NCBI RefSeq assembly: GCF_900142205.1
Contig: NZ_FRAA01000010.1
Span: 62,001-126,000, forward strand
Length of the DNA stretch: 64,000 nt
Origin: Reichenbachiella agariperforans
GTDB taxonomy: Bacteria > Bacteroidota > Bacteroidia > Cytophagales > Cyclobacteriaceae
Direction of reading: 5' to 3'
Shown here piece after piece: positions 36,139-45,736 of this stretch. Position 1 is the stretch's first letter. Each line of letters starts with the position of its first letter. The translations under genes were made by a program, and so were the position numbers. A model generated the notes under the pieces. That model did not search any database and was not told the origin of the DNA. It saw only the letters and a program-made list of their open reading frames with translations.

Positions 36139-36160
36139 ATAGTGAAATAGTATTGTGTAT

Positions 36161-38383
36161 TTACTTAATTTCTTTGGAATGGGTCGAGTTGACGAACAAC
36201 ACATCTCCTACGTCCTCAAACCCCATAAATAGCTCCTCACCACGTTGCTTGACAGCCTCGGACCGGAAACCAACAATGGTCAAGTCCGCATCTCTCGAAT
36301 ACTCATTGATGGACTCTTTGATACTACGACCTTCTTCGCGCTCGATGATATTGATATTATTGGCAGAGATAGGTAGTCGACCTGACTTGATCAACTCTAG
36401 CAATTCGTCTTTTTCCTCCTCCATATCTGACTTGTTCACTATCGTAGAAATTTTAATCTCTGCTTTCTTCCACTGAGGATGCCCCAAAATCACATAACCC
36501 AACAAAATCATCAGGTTAGAATTGTTAAAATCCGAAGGCGTAATCCAAATGTGAATTTCAGTTTTTACCTCCAATCCTCTATCACTACTCGCCAAAATAC
36601 AAGTATCAAAACCAGAAGTCCGAACCATCGAATAATTCTCCATGATCAAACCCAAGTTGACAGGGTTGGCTTTGGAAAACTCGAATAGAATCATATTATT
36701 TTCCTTTCCTGAGACACTAGGCAACTGTAGACATTGGGCAATCGCCGAGGTGTAAGAGGGAGATACCATCGTATCGACATAGACATTGCTATCAGATATA
36801 TCCGCTACTCGAATCAGTCGCTCCAGCTCACTCCTAGACTGCTCGGAAGTCTCCTTCGAAAAGTAGCCCTTGATGAAATGCAAATAAGTACCAAACCCGT
36901 AACGGTGTGATATCCACCGCATCAGTTCGAATGCTGCCGGCCGCTCAAAAGCATCTCCTGAGATACAGATCACAGAAGGTCTCCACGTCTGATCGTCCTT
37001 GTCAGCCTTCTGGATAAAAACCTGAATCTGACGGATCAACTGAAAAATAACACCTTGAAAAATATTGGCCATCCCCGCCTTCTCTTTGTTGAACCGAGAC
37101 AATCCCAAATAAATCAGCACCATGATCGCCAGCGAGAAGAACGCATAAGCTGCATCCATTTTGAAGACTAGAAACAAACACATCACTGCCCCGAGCAAAG
37201 AGATAAACCATTTAGATCGAAAAGCGGGACGATAAGACGGGTCTGCTGCGAAATGTTGAAAAAACGAGATCGTACAGATCGCGCCATAGGTCACCATGAA
37301 AAACATCGAGATCACTTTTGCCACCGAGTTGATATCGCCCATCGCGACGAAGAATAGAGCAATGCCTACAGTCACCAATGTCGAATTGACTGGTTCGTTA
37401 TTTTTCTTTTTCCCTTTGGACAAAAATGCATTCAAGCCTCCACTGGGGAATATTTTATCCATTGCCAAAGCTTGCAAAGTGCGAGGGGCTACCATGATAG
37501 AGCCCAATGCCGATGATATCGTGGCTGCTGCCAAGCCTATCGGAATGATAGGCCCCCAAAGCGCGATCTTAGACATCACGAGCGAGTCACTGACCAAATC
37601 CTCAGGGCTGGCATTGGTCGCCAATTTGTATGCGATAAAAAGATAAATCACCATGCCTATCAATGTCGCAGACACAGTTCCCAGCGGGATGGCTTTCTTC
37701 GGATCTTTGAGGTCCCCCGATAGTCCTACACCAGCAGTCATCCCCGTAAATGCTGGAAATATAATCGCGAATACCATGAAAAAATCATCGTTGGTGGTCA
37801 CATGTGCGAGCATATCAAACGACTCCCCCTGCATCTGGTAATCTGTACTCCCCATGAAAAACATCACCAAAGACACAAATAAGGTAAACACTACGCCATA
37901 CAAAGCCTTCATCCCTAGGTCTGCTCCCTTTGTCAGCATTAGGATGCTGAGTAGAAGTATTGCAGGAACACTAATCATGCGCTTGTCCGTAATATAAATT
38001 CCGTGGGCATCAGCCAGCCATGCTAGCACTGGATCAAATGCCTCTGCAAAAGCAATGACATAAAAAGCCACACTGATCGCCTGAGACAGGTAGAGTGCCA
38101 CGCCAATCGCTGCACCTATATTGATGCCAAACGAACGTGAAATGATGTAATATTCTCCTCCACCTTCGACCTTTTGATTGGTAGCGATCTCAGCAATAGA
38201 CATGGAAGTAGGTACTGTCACGAGGTGTCCGATAAAAACAATCGCCAACGTACCCAAAAAACCCACGCTACCTACCGCATAGCCAAACCTTAGGAACATC
38301 ACTGCCCCCAGAATCGTAGAGATAGCCGTAAAAAAAACAGGAAGTGTACCAAACTTCGACTTAGGTTTTTGCAGTTCGCTCAT
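36161..38383 (-). CDS. SLC12-like (cation-chloride cotransporter-type) permease
   Basis: 740 residues. The N-terminal ~450 residues are a 12-helix APC-fold transporter. Matches to the eukaryotic SLC12 pattern are conspicuous: ISTILGAVMFLRFGYAVGS, MSIAEIATNQKVEGGGEYY, IISRSFGINIGAAIGVAL, and FPAFTGMTAGVGLSGDLKDP. The C-terminal ~290 residues are a soluble regulatory domain like the SLC12 C-terminus, with SVICISGDAFERPAAFELMRW, and a universal-stress-like ending (DADLTIVGFRSEAV). Substrate ions (K+, Na+, Cl-) or amino acids cannot be settled from sequence. It precedes the phosphoesterase and follows the 925-residue anchored protein by 2 bp. Confidence 0.85.
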   Translation of the reverse strand: MSELQKPKSKFGTLPVFFTAISTILGAVMFLRFGYAVGSVGFLGTLAIVFIGHLVTVPTSMSIAEIATNQKVEGGGEYYIISRSFGINIGAAIGVALYLSQAISVAFYVIAFAEAFDPVLAWLADAHGIYITDKRMISVPAILLLSILMLTKGADLGMKALYGVVFTLFVSLVMFFMGSTDYQMQGESFDMLAHVTTNDDFFMVFAIIFPAFTGMTAGVGLSGDLKDPKKAIPLGTVSATLIGMVIYLFIAYKLATNASPEDLVSDSLVMSKIALWGPIIPIGLAAATISSALGSIMVAPRTLQALAMDKIFPSGGLNAFLSKGKKKNNEPVNSTLVTVGIALFFVAMGDINSVAKVISMFFMVTYGAICTISFFQHFAADPSYRPAFRSKWFISLLGAVMCLFLVFKMDAAYAFFSLAIMVLIYLGLSRFNKEKAGMANIFQGVIFQLIRQIQVFIQKADKDDQTWRPSVICISGDAFERPAAFELMRWISHRYGFGTYLHFIKGYFSKETSEQSRSELERLIRVADISDSNVYVDTMVSPSYTSAIAQCLQLPSVSGKENNMILFEFSKANPVNLGLIMENYSMVRTSGFDTCILASSDRGLEVKTEIHIWITPSDFNNSNLMILLGYVILGHPQWKKAEIKISTIVNKSDMEEEKDELLELIKSGRLPISANNINIIEREEGRSIKESINEYSRDADLTIVGFRSEAVKQRGEELFMGFEDVGDVLFVNSTHSKEIK

Positions 38384-38385
38384 AG

Positions 38386-41163
38386 TTACCTTTTTAATCT
38401 CAGGCGTTGAAATTGCTGATCCCCGCTCACAAACAGCTCATATTCATTTGTACTCTCGTGGTACAATATCGCCAATTCCTGACCCGTACGAAGCGGCGTG
38501 TCGTGCAGAATCCTCCCATCCAAGTGATACATAGATGTCCGTTGTGTATCTGGGTCGATCACGATCACAACGCGGTTGTCTTCACTAAATGTGTAATATT
38601 GAAACTGGAGATTTTCGCCTGTAGAGTTAATCTGAAATAGTTTTTCTAATTGCTCATCAAAAAACTCCACACTACCTTGTCGGTTTCGTACGACGATGAA
38701 ATTTTCTCCATCCATCGAACTCACCAGTTTATAATTCTCCATCGAGTGCTCTTTGCGCAACTGTCCCTTTCGTGTCACTGCTCCTAAGAGATTGAACACG
38801 ATCAGTTCACCATTGTCAGTCATGGCAACCACCTCGGTGGTTTTAGGACTAGCTCCCTTTTCTATATGTAGCGGGCTAGAGATCGTTCCCTTCAGATCCA
38901 AAGGAAAACCAGTTTTGGGCTCACCACGTCTGTTCAAACTATAAGCCAAGCCATTGTCCTGCAAGAACATCATATAGTCGTTGACTTTGACACGAAGATG
39001 CTCTGCAGGCATTACAGGTTCTCCTGTGAGTTTCAGTGGATTCCAGCCATCTAACTCCTTCCCTGTCTTATCGATCAAATAGTAGAAGCTCTTTTCGGTT
39101 GCGATCATGATACGGTAGTTTCGTGAATTGTCATAGTCGATCAATGATAGGAATTTAACTGGTTCATTTGATTTTACTTCTTTCGGATATCCCGGGATAT
39201 AGACTCCTGTCCTATCGATCATGTGTACGTGATGTGGGGTAGAGAACAAATACTGCAATTTGCCATTTTTATAATAATCCACTTGATACACAGGACTCGT
39301 CAACTGCTCCTCTATGAGTATATCCAAAACAACCTGATTCGTTGCAGAGATCAAGTGCAAATTCCCCGTACTATCCTGCACCATCATTTCTAGGGTGCGG
39401 TCGTTGTGATTACGCACGGCATAGGGTTTAGAGGTCAGAGGCACTGCAAAATCCATCTCGGCAATCATATCAAATTGCTGTGGTTTTTGATTTTCGATCA
39501 GTCTACCAGGATGTTGAAAATGCACATTGGTATAAAACTTATTGTCTACCCCTGTGAACTGTATCGCTGCGTACTCTATCTGCTTCAGTACTGGCTTGTT
39601 ATCCTCGATATAGCGAGACCAGTCTTCGTTGAGCGTTTGTCCTAATAGCCCCCACAGCCCCGTAGACTTGACGTATATACTGAGATTCGCCCCCTCATTG
39701 GTCGATTCCAAAAAGCCATTCGTTTTGATAGATTTCCTCCAAGTGTTCTCCGTATCGATCTCATCGATCATCACCTCCAGCGCGTGCTGACTATTGCCTA
39801 TGAATACAAAATCACGGTTGACGAAATAGTAGCTCGTCGCAAACCCAGCAAACAAATCACCAAACATACGAGCAGGCAACTCATCTAACAATATCTCACC
39901 AATGATGCGATTGGCATACCTTTCATGATAGAATGAGGTATCTGGTCTAGAATCTCTCGCTAGCTCCTCCATATAGTTTTCGGCACGAATGCGATCTTTA
40001 TGTTTGATACAGAAAATCTTTTCTCGATCAAGATTCTTTTTGGATTCTAACACAAAAAAGCCCATTTCATCTCCTATAAAATCGTAAAACTTCTGTACAT
40101 CGAACTGATACTTGTTCTCTATCTCGCCGATGCGCGTCAACTGACTCGGCTGATGTTTTCTCCAGTAATTTTTGAGGCCATTGTGCCAGGCATTAACATC
40201 CTCAAATGACATGTGCATCACCAATGATGAACGATCTGGGATCACATTTTTCATCTCAAACCCTGTCCCTTTTACTCCAACAAAAGAAGAGAGATAGTTA
40301 ACATTGGCAGTATCAATATAAGAAAACCCCGAAAAATTGATATCATCTTCACCGATATTCAGATCTAAATAGAGCAGATCCGTTAGCCACTCGATGTTGC
40401 TCCCATCTATATCTACAGGATCGACGAAGTGATGAACCAACCGATTGAGTTCCTTCATATTGACATAAAGTCGTCCTTCCCCTACAGCTAACTGTTGGCT
40501 GGTCTTCTCCATGTTAAGGTTGCCAGTGTAGGGATTGTGTTTGCCGCTTTCTAGCGTACGTATCGCATCATCCACTAAAAATGGTGAAAAGCTTAGAATC
40601 AAATAGTTTCGAAAGAAAATATAGGCCAGTTGTGTCCCTGCTTTTTTAAACTCACTGATGGTGTAGCCCTGGTAAACTCTTTCGCTCTGGACAAATCCTT
40701 CCTCTTCGATGAGGTATTTGACCGCTTCCGCTAAAAAATCATGCTGAGACAAGTCTGATACTTCTAAAATATAGAGGTTAGCCAATGAGGCATTGGCTCC
40801 CTGATGTACCGAAATCAAAAGATCATTGGCAGCCACGACACGCTCAATATTATAGCCACCACCGATCAATGAATCCAAAGTATCTAACGATGCAGCGGTA
40901 CGCTGTAGTTCAGGCAAGCTTTTTAGGTTAACCAAGATTTTTCGTTCTTCGTCGCTAGACAGCAGTTTGATCCAGTTGGTAGGCTGAAACACCATGATGG
41001 AATGCTGCGGCACAAAAGACCACTTCGTAAGATTGGCATATTGCCAGTGAAAATAAAAGTAAATACCGGATCCTATCAGTACCAGAAAAACAGGAAGGAG
41101 GATTAGAGTTTTTTTCACACGCGTTGTTTTCTGCAAATTATCCAGTGTACCATACTTATGCAA
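38386..41163 (-). CDS. Large membrane-anchored protein with C-terminal propeller-like region
   Basis: 925 residues. Residues 18-39 form a single membrane anchor (TLILLPVFLVLIGSGIYFYF). About 45-560 are DUF3352-like in appearance: an opening WSFVPQHSIMVFQPTNW, LISVHQGANASLANLYILEV and RNYLILSFSPFLVDDAIRTL, repeated again at about 410-470 (DFVFIGNSQHALEVMIDEID). From about 590 the chain is repeated beta strands with recurring blade-like units (GNLHLISATNQVVLDI, KLQYLFSTPHHVHMIDRTGVYIPG, YMMFLQDNGLAYSLNRRGEP), suggesting a propeller. Probably periplasmic; function unknown. It is followed 2 bp later by the SLC12-like gene, so the two may function together. Confidence 0.65.
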   Translation of the reverse strand: MHKYGTLDNLQKTTRVKKTLILLPVFLVLIGSGIYFYFHWQYANLTKWSFVPQHSIMVFQPTNWIKLLSSDEERKILVNLKSLPELQRTAASLDTLDSLIGGGYNIERVVAANDLLISVHQGANASLANLYILEVSDLSQHDFLAEAVKYLIEEEGFVQSERVYQGYTISEFKKAGTQLAYIFFRNYLILSFSPFLVDDAIRTLESGKHNPYTGNLNMEKTSQQLAVGEGRLYVNMKELNRLVHHFVDPVDIDGSNIEWLTDLLYLDLNIGEDDINFSGFSYIDTANVNYLSSFVGVKGTGFEMKNVIPDRSSLVMHMSFEDVNAWHNGLKNYWRKHQPSQLTRIGEIENKYQFDVQKFYDFIGDEMGFFVLESKKNLDREKIFCIKHKDRIRAENYMEELARDSRPDTSFYHERYANRIIGEILLDELPARMFGDLFAGFATSYYFVNRDFVFIGNSQHALEVMIDEIDTENTWRKSIKTNGFLESTNEGANLSIYVKSTGLWGLLGQTLNEDWSRYIEDNKPVLKQIEYAAIQFTGVDNKFYTNVHFQHPGRLIENQKPQQFDMIAEMDFAVPLTSKPYAVRNHNDRTLEMMVQDSTGNLHLISATNQVVLDILIEEQLTSPVYQVDYYKNGKLQYLFSTPHHVHMIDRTGVYIPGYPKEVKSNEPVKFLSLIDYDNSRNYRIMIATEKSFYYLIDKTGKELDGWNPLKLTGEPVMPAEHLRVKVNDYMMFLQDNGLAYSLNRRGEPKTGFPLDLKGTISSPLHIEKGASPKTTEVVAMTDNGELIVFNLLGAVTRKGQLRKEHSMENYKLVSSMDGENFIVVRNRQGSVEFFDEQLEKLFQINSTGENLQFQYYTFSEDNRVVIVIDPDTQRTSMYHLDGRILHDTPLRTGQELAILYHESTNEYELFVSGDQQFQRLRLKR

Positions 41164-41296
41164 AAATGATTTGGGTTTCCCTATCAGTTATTTTCCAAGT
41201 AAAACAACAGATGTCCTAGAATGGCGATTTGATACAAATCAACTGCTCTTTCACAGGCACTTACTACGCTGCTTTTCGATTGAAAAGGAATCTCAA

Positions 41297-42622
41297 TTAA
41301 TCCTTTTTCTTCTTCAGTCTAGACATCACGTTACTCGGCTTATCTTCTTTTGGTTTCTCTGTCGAAAAACGCTGATCACTTGACTCCCTTGGTCTTTCTA
41401 TCAACTCCTCTTTAGGCTCTTCGACTATAGGTAGTCGTTCCTTTGGTTTCACTTCTCTGGGGGCAGGGCGTTCTTCATCAGGACGTTTACTACCATCATA
41501 CAGTTCGTACTCTAGCAATCGACAGTCGATCTTCGCATTTTGAAACTCCGTACGACTTTTGGTTCGTAAGCCAATGGACTTGGCCAAACGAGAGTTTCCC
41601 GTAAAGATGTAGCCCATCTTACCCTTGCAGGACTGCTTGAAGAAATCTCCAATGTCGCTGTACACGGACTTGAGCATTTCCTCTTCACCGAGTCGCTCTC
41701 CATACTCAGGATTGAGCATCACTAGCCCTGGCCCCTCTGGAACCTGAGATTGTTCAAAAGGCACTTTCTCGAACTCGATCATGTGCTCCACACCTGCCGT
41801 TCTGGCATTTTGGCGTGCCGCCTCGATCGCGTCACCATTCCAGTCCGTAGCGACAATCTTTGACTTGATCTTATCCTTCATTTTCACTTTGGCCAGCGCA
41901 TCTTTCCACAACTGGTTGTCATAGCCTAAGATGTGCATGAAACCAAAATTGCGACGCTTGAGACCCGGAGGCACATCTGCCGCCATCAAAGCTGCCTCGA
42001 TTGCCAGTGTACCACTTCCGCACATCGGATTGATAAAGCTACCCTTGTCATCATTCCAGTCCGCTGATACGAGACATGCACTCGCTAATGCCTCTATCAT
42101 CGGTGCTTTGAACGGGATCTTTCGATACCCGTGCTTGGCGATCGTCTCTCCAGATGTATCGATGTAGACATGCACCTTGTCCAAATACCAATAAAGATAA
42201 ACGACGGTTCTATCTCGTTCCTTACCCGAATCTGGACGCTCACCATTCTCCTCCTGCATACGATCCACGATGGCATCTTTCAGTTTCAGATTGGCAAAAC
42301 GCACATCTAGTATATAGTCGTTCTTCACAAAAGACTGTATAGACACATAGCCCTTGCCCGGAATGATCTTGTGCCACGGTATCTTCTTCGCCTCCTCATA
42401 CAGTTTATCCGGGGTGTTCGCATCGAAAGACTTGATCAACCACAGCACACGCGAAGCGGTGCGCAGGTGCAAATTAAGATCAACGACCTCTTTCCAGCCT
42501 CCCTCAACGGTAACACCGCTCTTGTCAGCTCTGAGGATACGATAGCCACGCCCTTCTACTTCCTTTTTGAGAAACGGTGCTATGCTCGGCTGACAGTTGA
42601 TGACTAATTTGGATTGACGCAT
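41297..42622 (-). CDS. THUMP-domain RNA methyltransferase (RlmL/RlmKL N-terminal type)
   Basis: 441 residues. The N-terminal THUMP domain (~40-165, ASRVLWLIKSFDANTPDKLYEEA...) binds RNA. The SAM-dependent N2-guanine methyltransferase domain follows: FINPMCGSGTLAIEAALMA (motif I), KIVATDWNGDAIEAARQNA, and the catalytic LNPEYGERLG. Bacteroidota carry NPEYG where E. coli RlmL has NPPYG. The last ~70 residues are a Pro/Glu/Lys-rich tail, likely disordered. It probably modifies 23S rRNA (the G2445 type), inferred from family. Confidence 0.9.
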   Translation of the reverse strand: MRQSKLVINCQPSIAPFLKKEVEGRGYRILRADKSGVTVEGGWKEVVDLNLHLRTASRVLWLIKSFDANTPDKLYEEAKKIPWHKIIPGKGYVSIQSFVKNDYILDVRFANLKLKDAIVDRMQEENGERPDSGKERDRTVVYLYWYLDKVHVYIDTSGETIAKHGYRKIPFKAPMIEALASACLVSADWNDDKGSFINPMCGSGTLAIEAALMAADVPPGLKRRNFGFMHILGYDNQLWKDALAKVKMKDKIKSKIVATDWNGDAIEAARQNARTAGVEHMIEFEKVPFEQSQVPEGPGLVMLNPEYGERLGEEEMLKSVYSDIGDFFKQSCKGKMGYIFTGNSRLAKSIGLRTKSRTEFQNAKIDCRLLEYELYDGSKRPDEERPAPREVKPKERLPIVEEPKEELIERPRESSDQRFSTEKPKEDKPSNVMSRLKKKKD

Positions 42623-42745
42623 GAATGCTTGAGTTAAAAATGAGAATAAAGAGTTCGAAAGTAAAAAGTGATAAAGTTGAAAGTCGCGAGTAAAAAACTA
42701 GTCTGTCCCTCAGTACACTTTGCCACTTTATACTTTCAAGTCCTT

Positions 42746-44104
42746 TTACTTAGAAAAATACTGATGAAACCAAGCGATCGTTTCGATACCCTTGTAATAG
42801 TTGAATAGACCATAACTCTCGTTTGGAGAGTGGATCGCATCCTCGTCCAAGCCCATACCAAGTAAGACTGTATCAACCTTGAGTACTTCTGAAAAGAGCG
42901 CCACGATCGGAATACTGCCTCCATCTCTGGTTGGTATTGGAATTTTGCCCCAAGCCTTCTCTATCGCTTCGCTCGCTGCTTTGTAGCCTTTGGCATCAGT
43001 AGGCGTCACGGCAGGGTTACCTCCGTGATGTGGAGTCACTTTCACTTTGACATAGTCTGGCGCGATGCTTTCGATATGATTTTTGATCAATTCCGTAATC
43101 TCGGTGTGCTCTTGATTGGGTACGAGACGCGTAGATATTTTGGCGTAAGCTTTCGAAGGCAAAACCGTCTTGGCTCCTTCTCCTATATATCCACCCCAAA
43201 TGCCGTTGACATCCAGTGTCGGACGAATCCCCACGCGCTCTAGCGTCGTGTACCCATCTTCTCCTTTGACTGCTTCGATACCCAAATCCTTCTTGTACGC
43301 ATCGAGACTAAAAGGCGCTTTGTTCAAATCCTCTCTCTCTGCCTGCGTGAGTTCTACGACCTTGTCATAAAAGCCAGGTATCGTCACCTTGCCCGTTTCG
43401 TCCATCAGAGACGAAATCATCGTACAAAGTGTATTGATCGGGTTGGCGACTCCTCCTCCATATACTCCAGAGTGGAGGTCACGATTTGGACCCGTCACTT
43501 CTACCTCTAGGTAACTAAGACCTTTGAGTCCTACAGTGATCGACGGGTGTTCATTGCTGATGATGCTCGTATCTGAAATCAAAATCACATCCGACTTGAG
43601 TTTCTCGGTATTCGCTTTTACAAAATCGCCGAGATTATCAGATCCTACTTCTTCCTCTCCCTCGATCATGAACTTGATATTGCATGGGAGTTCGTTACAC
43701 GCCACCATCGCCTCAAATGCCTTGACATGCATATACATCTGGCCTTTGTCATCGCAAGCTCCCCGCGCATAGATACGCTCGTCCTTGATCACAGGCTCGA
43801 AAGGAGGAGAATCCCATAGTTCATACGGATCAGCAGGCTGCACATCGTAGTGGCCATAGACCAGCACTGTAGGTTTGGCTGCATCGATAATTTTCTCTGC
43901 ATAGACGATTGGGTGACCCGGCGTCTCACAGATTTCGACATTGTCCGCTCCGATCTTCTCAAAATTCGCTTTGAGATACTCCGCTGCTTTACGCACATCG
44001 CCTTTGAATTTGGAGTCCGCACTCACGGATGGTATTCTGAGCAAATCAAATAGCTCATCCAAAAACCGCTGCTTATTTTCTTCTAAATATTGTATTGATT
44101 TCAT
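42746..44104 (-). CDS. M20-family dipeptidase
   Basis: 452 residues. Di-zinc M20 peptidase: metal motif VYGHYDVQPADPYELW (His and Asp), RGACDDKGQMYMH, catalytic pair in IEGEEEVGSDNLGD, and a C-terminal His in ALDEDAIHSPNESYG. The inserted dimerisation/lid domain (VANPINTLCTMISSL...) is intact. It resembles CNDP-type dipeptidases that cut a broad range of dipeptides. Cytoplasmic (no signal peptide). A short spacer separates it from pyrF on the same strand. Confidence 0.94.
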   Translation of the reverse strand: MKSIQYLEENKQRFLDELFDLLRIPSVSADSKFKGDVRKAAEYLKANFEKIGADNVEICETPGHPIVYAEKIIDAAKPTVLVYGHYDVQPADPYELWDSPPFEPVIKDERIYARGACDDKGQMYMHVKAFEAMVACNELPCNIKFMIEGEEEVGSDNLGDFVKANTEKLKSDVILISDTSIISNEHPSITVGLKGLSYLEVEVTGPNRDLHSGVYGGGVANPINTLCTMISSLMDETGKVTIPGFYDKVVELTQAEREDLNKAPFSLDAYKKDLGIEAVKGEDGYTTLERVGIRPTLDVNGIWGGYIGEGAKTVLPSKAYAKISTRLVPNQEHTEITELIKNHIESIAPDYVKVKVTPHHGGNPAVTPTDAKGYKAASEAIEKAWGKIPIPTRDGGSIPIVALFSEVLKVDTVLLGMGLDEDAIHSPNESYGLFNYYKGIETIAWFHQYFSK

Positions 44105-44151
44105 ATCGGGAATATTTGTTGTTTAATTTCTGTTTGTCTCAATGCTAGACA

Positions 44152-44961
44152 CTAGATACTCTGTACTAATAAAGACATTTCCTGTTGCAGCTTCAGTGCT
44201 TCTTCTCTTGCCTTCTCGGCAAAGTCCACACCATTGGATGCGTAGATGATACCGCGAGTAGAGTTAATCAACAATCCACATTGGCTATTCATGCCGTACT
44301 TGCAGACCTCTTGCAAGTCTCCACCTTGCGCACCGACTCCAGGCACTAGCAAAAAGTGATCGGGTATCGTCTTTCGAATATCCGTCAGATACTCTGGCCG
44401 AGTTGCTCCCACGACATACATCATGTTTTGATCGCTCCCCCATGCTTTGGAAGTCGCCATCACATGCTGATAAAGAGGCTTACCGTCAGCTTCGAGAAAC
44501 TGAAAATCTTTTCCTCCCTCATTGGAGGTCACTCCGAGCAAAATCACCCATTTGTCCTTGAACTGAAGGAATGGCTTGACCGAATCTGACCCCATGTAGG
44601 GCGCGACGGTCACCGAATCAAAATCCATATTCTCAAAAAAGGCTCGCGCGTAGAGCGCCGATGTATTGCCAATATCACCTCGTTTCGCATCCGCAATCGT
44701 GAAAATCTCTTTCGGAATATAATCAATTGTCTTTTCGAGGGACTCCCAGCCCTTTGCACCCATTGCTTCATAGAAAGCAATATTAGGCTTGTAGGCTACT
44801 GCCAAATCCTTCGTGGCATCTACAATCTGTTTATTGAATTCAAAAATCGGGTCTTCCAACTCCAAAAGGTGAACGGGGATTTTATTGATATCCGTATCCA
44901 GCCCTACGCACAAAAAGGATTGCTTCTGCTGAATCTGCTCGAAAAGAAATTCTTTGGTCAT
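44152..44961 (-). CDS. pyrF: Orotidine-5'-phosphate decarboxylase, type 2
   Basis: 269 residues. Last step of UMP synthesis. The catalytic set Asp-Lys-Asp is in [17 protein letters not shown]; other landmarks are [15 protein letters not shown] and [15 protein letters not shown]. The length and GVGAQGGD ending are the type 2 (mycobacterial/Bacteroidota) form. It lies 47 bp upstream of the dipeptidase on the minus strand and is divergent from the 45-kb toxin-antitoxin-like pair. Confidence 0.96.
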   Translation of the reverse strand: MTKEFLFEQIQQKQSFLCVGLDTDINKIPVHLLELEDPIFEFNKQIVDATKDLAVAYKPNIAFYEAMGAKGWESLEKTIDYIPKEIFTIADAKRGDIGNTSALYARAFFENMDFDSVTVAPYMGSDSVKPFLQFKDKWVILLGVTSNEGGKDFQFLEADGKPLYQHVMATSKAWGSDQNMMYVVGATRPEYLTDIRKTIPDHFLLVPGVGAQGGDLQEVCKYGMNSQCGLLINSTRGIIYASNGVDFAEKAREEALKLQQEMSLLVQSI

Positions 44962-45170
44962 GCGGCAAAAATAAGAATACCAAAATCAAAAATTAGGGAT
45001 TCCCTGTTCTAAATAAATCATCCATGGGGCAAACCACGAAGTGTAAACTTTCTAGTCAGCCAATTACTTCCTCCCAAGGGTCTAGGAACTCGTCCGCCGT
45101 AGCGGAACGCGAAGGAGAATTAAACCCAAAAGGCTACCGCACTGCGATTAAAATAAGTAATTTTGCCCCG

Positions 45171-45473
45171 ATGGATTCGATACTCATACAGCCAAAAGAT
45201 GATGATGAACACAACTACATTCTAGAGTTGCTACAAAACATAGGTGCACTCCACAAGACCATCAGTGAGGAAGAGACAGAAGAGTTTGAGATGGCCATGA
45301 TGATGAAGGCATCTATTAGCACTACTGGAATCCTACGAGACGAACAAGAAGCAAGTATCCTGACCAAAGAGCAGATGAACGTCCTCAGAAGGAGCGAGCT
45401 AGACATCCAAGAAAAACTCATCATCACCGAATTAAAAATCCAAACCGAAGAAGCAGAATGGTTAAAGGCATAA
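45171..45473 (+). CDS. Putative antitoxin paired with RelE/ParE-like protein
   Basis: 100 residues from ATG 45171 (MDSILIQPKDDDEHNYI). The open frame extends back to 45024 but that part is low in conserved character and lies over a promoter-like TAATTTTG (45158-45165). The protein is acidic and helical (LQNIGALHKTISEEETEEFEMAMMMKA, LDIQEKLIITELKIQTEEAEW). I recognise no antitoxin family with confidence; the assignment rests on its size and its 16-bp overlap with a RelE-like gene. Confidence 0.5.
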   Translation: MDSILIQPKDDDEHNYILELLQNIGALHKTISEEETEEFEMAMMMKASISTTGILRDEQEASILTKEQMNVLRRSELDIQEKLIITELKIQTEEAEWLKA

Positions 45474-45733
45474 TCTGGACTCTAACCGCCAGACAAGCCC
45501 GTCAGGCGATTCTAGAAGATATCTACGCAGCAACAGGCGACAAAAATGAGTGCCGAAAATTTACCCTTCTCCTCAAGGTTCATTTGAAATATATCTCTAA
45601 ATACAATTTTGCAGGGATAGAGTCCAACTATATCGCCATGCGCGAAACCAACTGTGGTGATTACAAAATCTTCTACAAAATCCGATCTGGCTCTATCAAC
45701 ATCACTGGGTTATTTAAAACCAATCAAGTATAG
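45458..45733 (+). CDS. RelE/ParE-like toxin family protein
   Basis: 91 residues. The arrangement WTLTARQARQAILEDIYAAT (helix 1), IAMRETNCGDYKIFYKIRSGSINITGLFKTNQ (last strands) is the RelE/ParE fold: basic residues and the DYKIFYKI strand are typical. A catalytic activity cannot be assigned. It overlaps the upstream candidate antitoxin and lies 3 bp before the radical SAM gene, so the three are a single transcript. Confidence 0.55.
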   Translation: MVKGIIWTLTARQARQAILEDIYAATGDKNECRKFTLLLKVHLKYISKYNFAGIESNYIAMRETNCGDYKIFYKIRSGSINITGLFKTNQV

Positions 45734-45736
45734 ATA

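Noticed and set aside
45024-45170. N-terminal extension of the candidate antitoxin
   Set aside because: The added 49 residues are low in structure and cover a promoter-like TAATTTTG; ATG 45171 is the better start.
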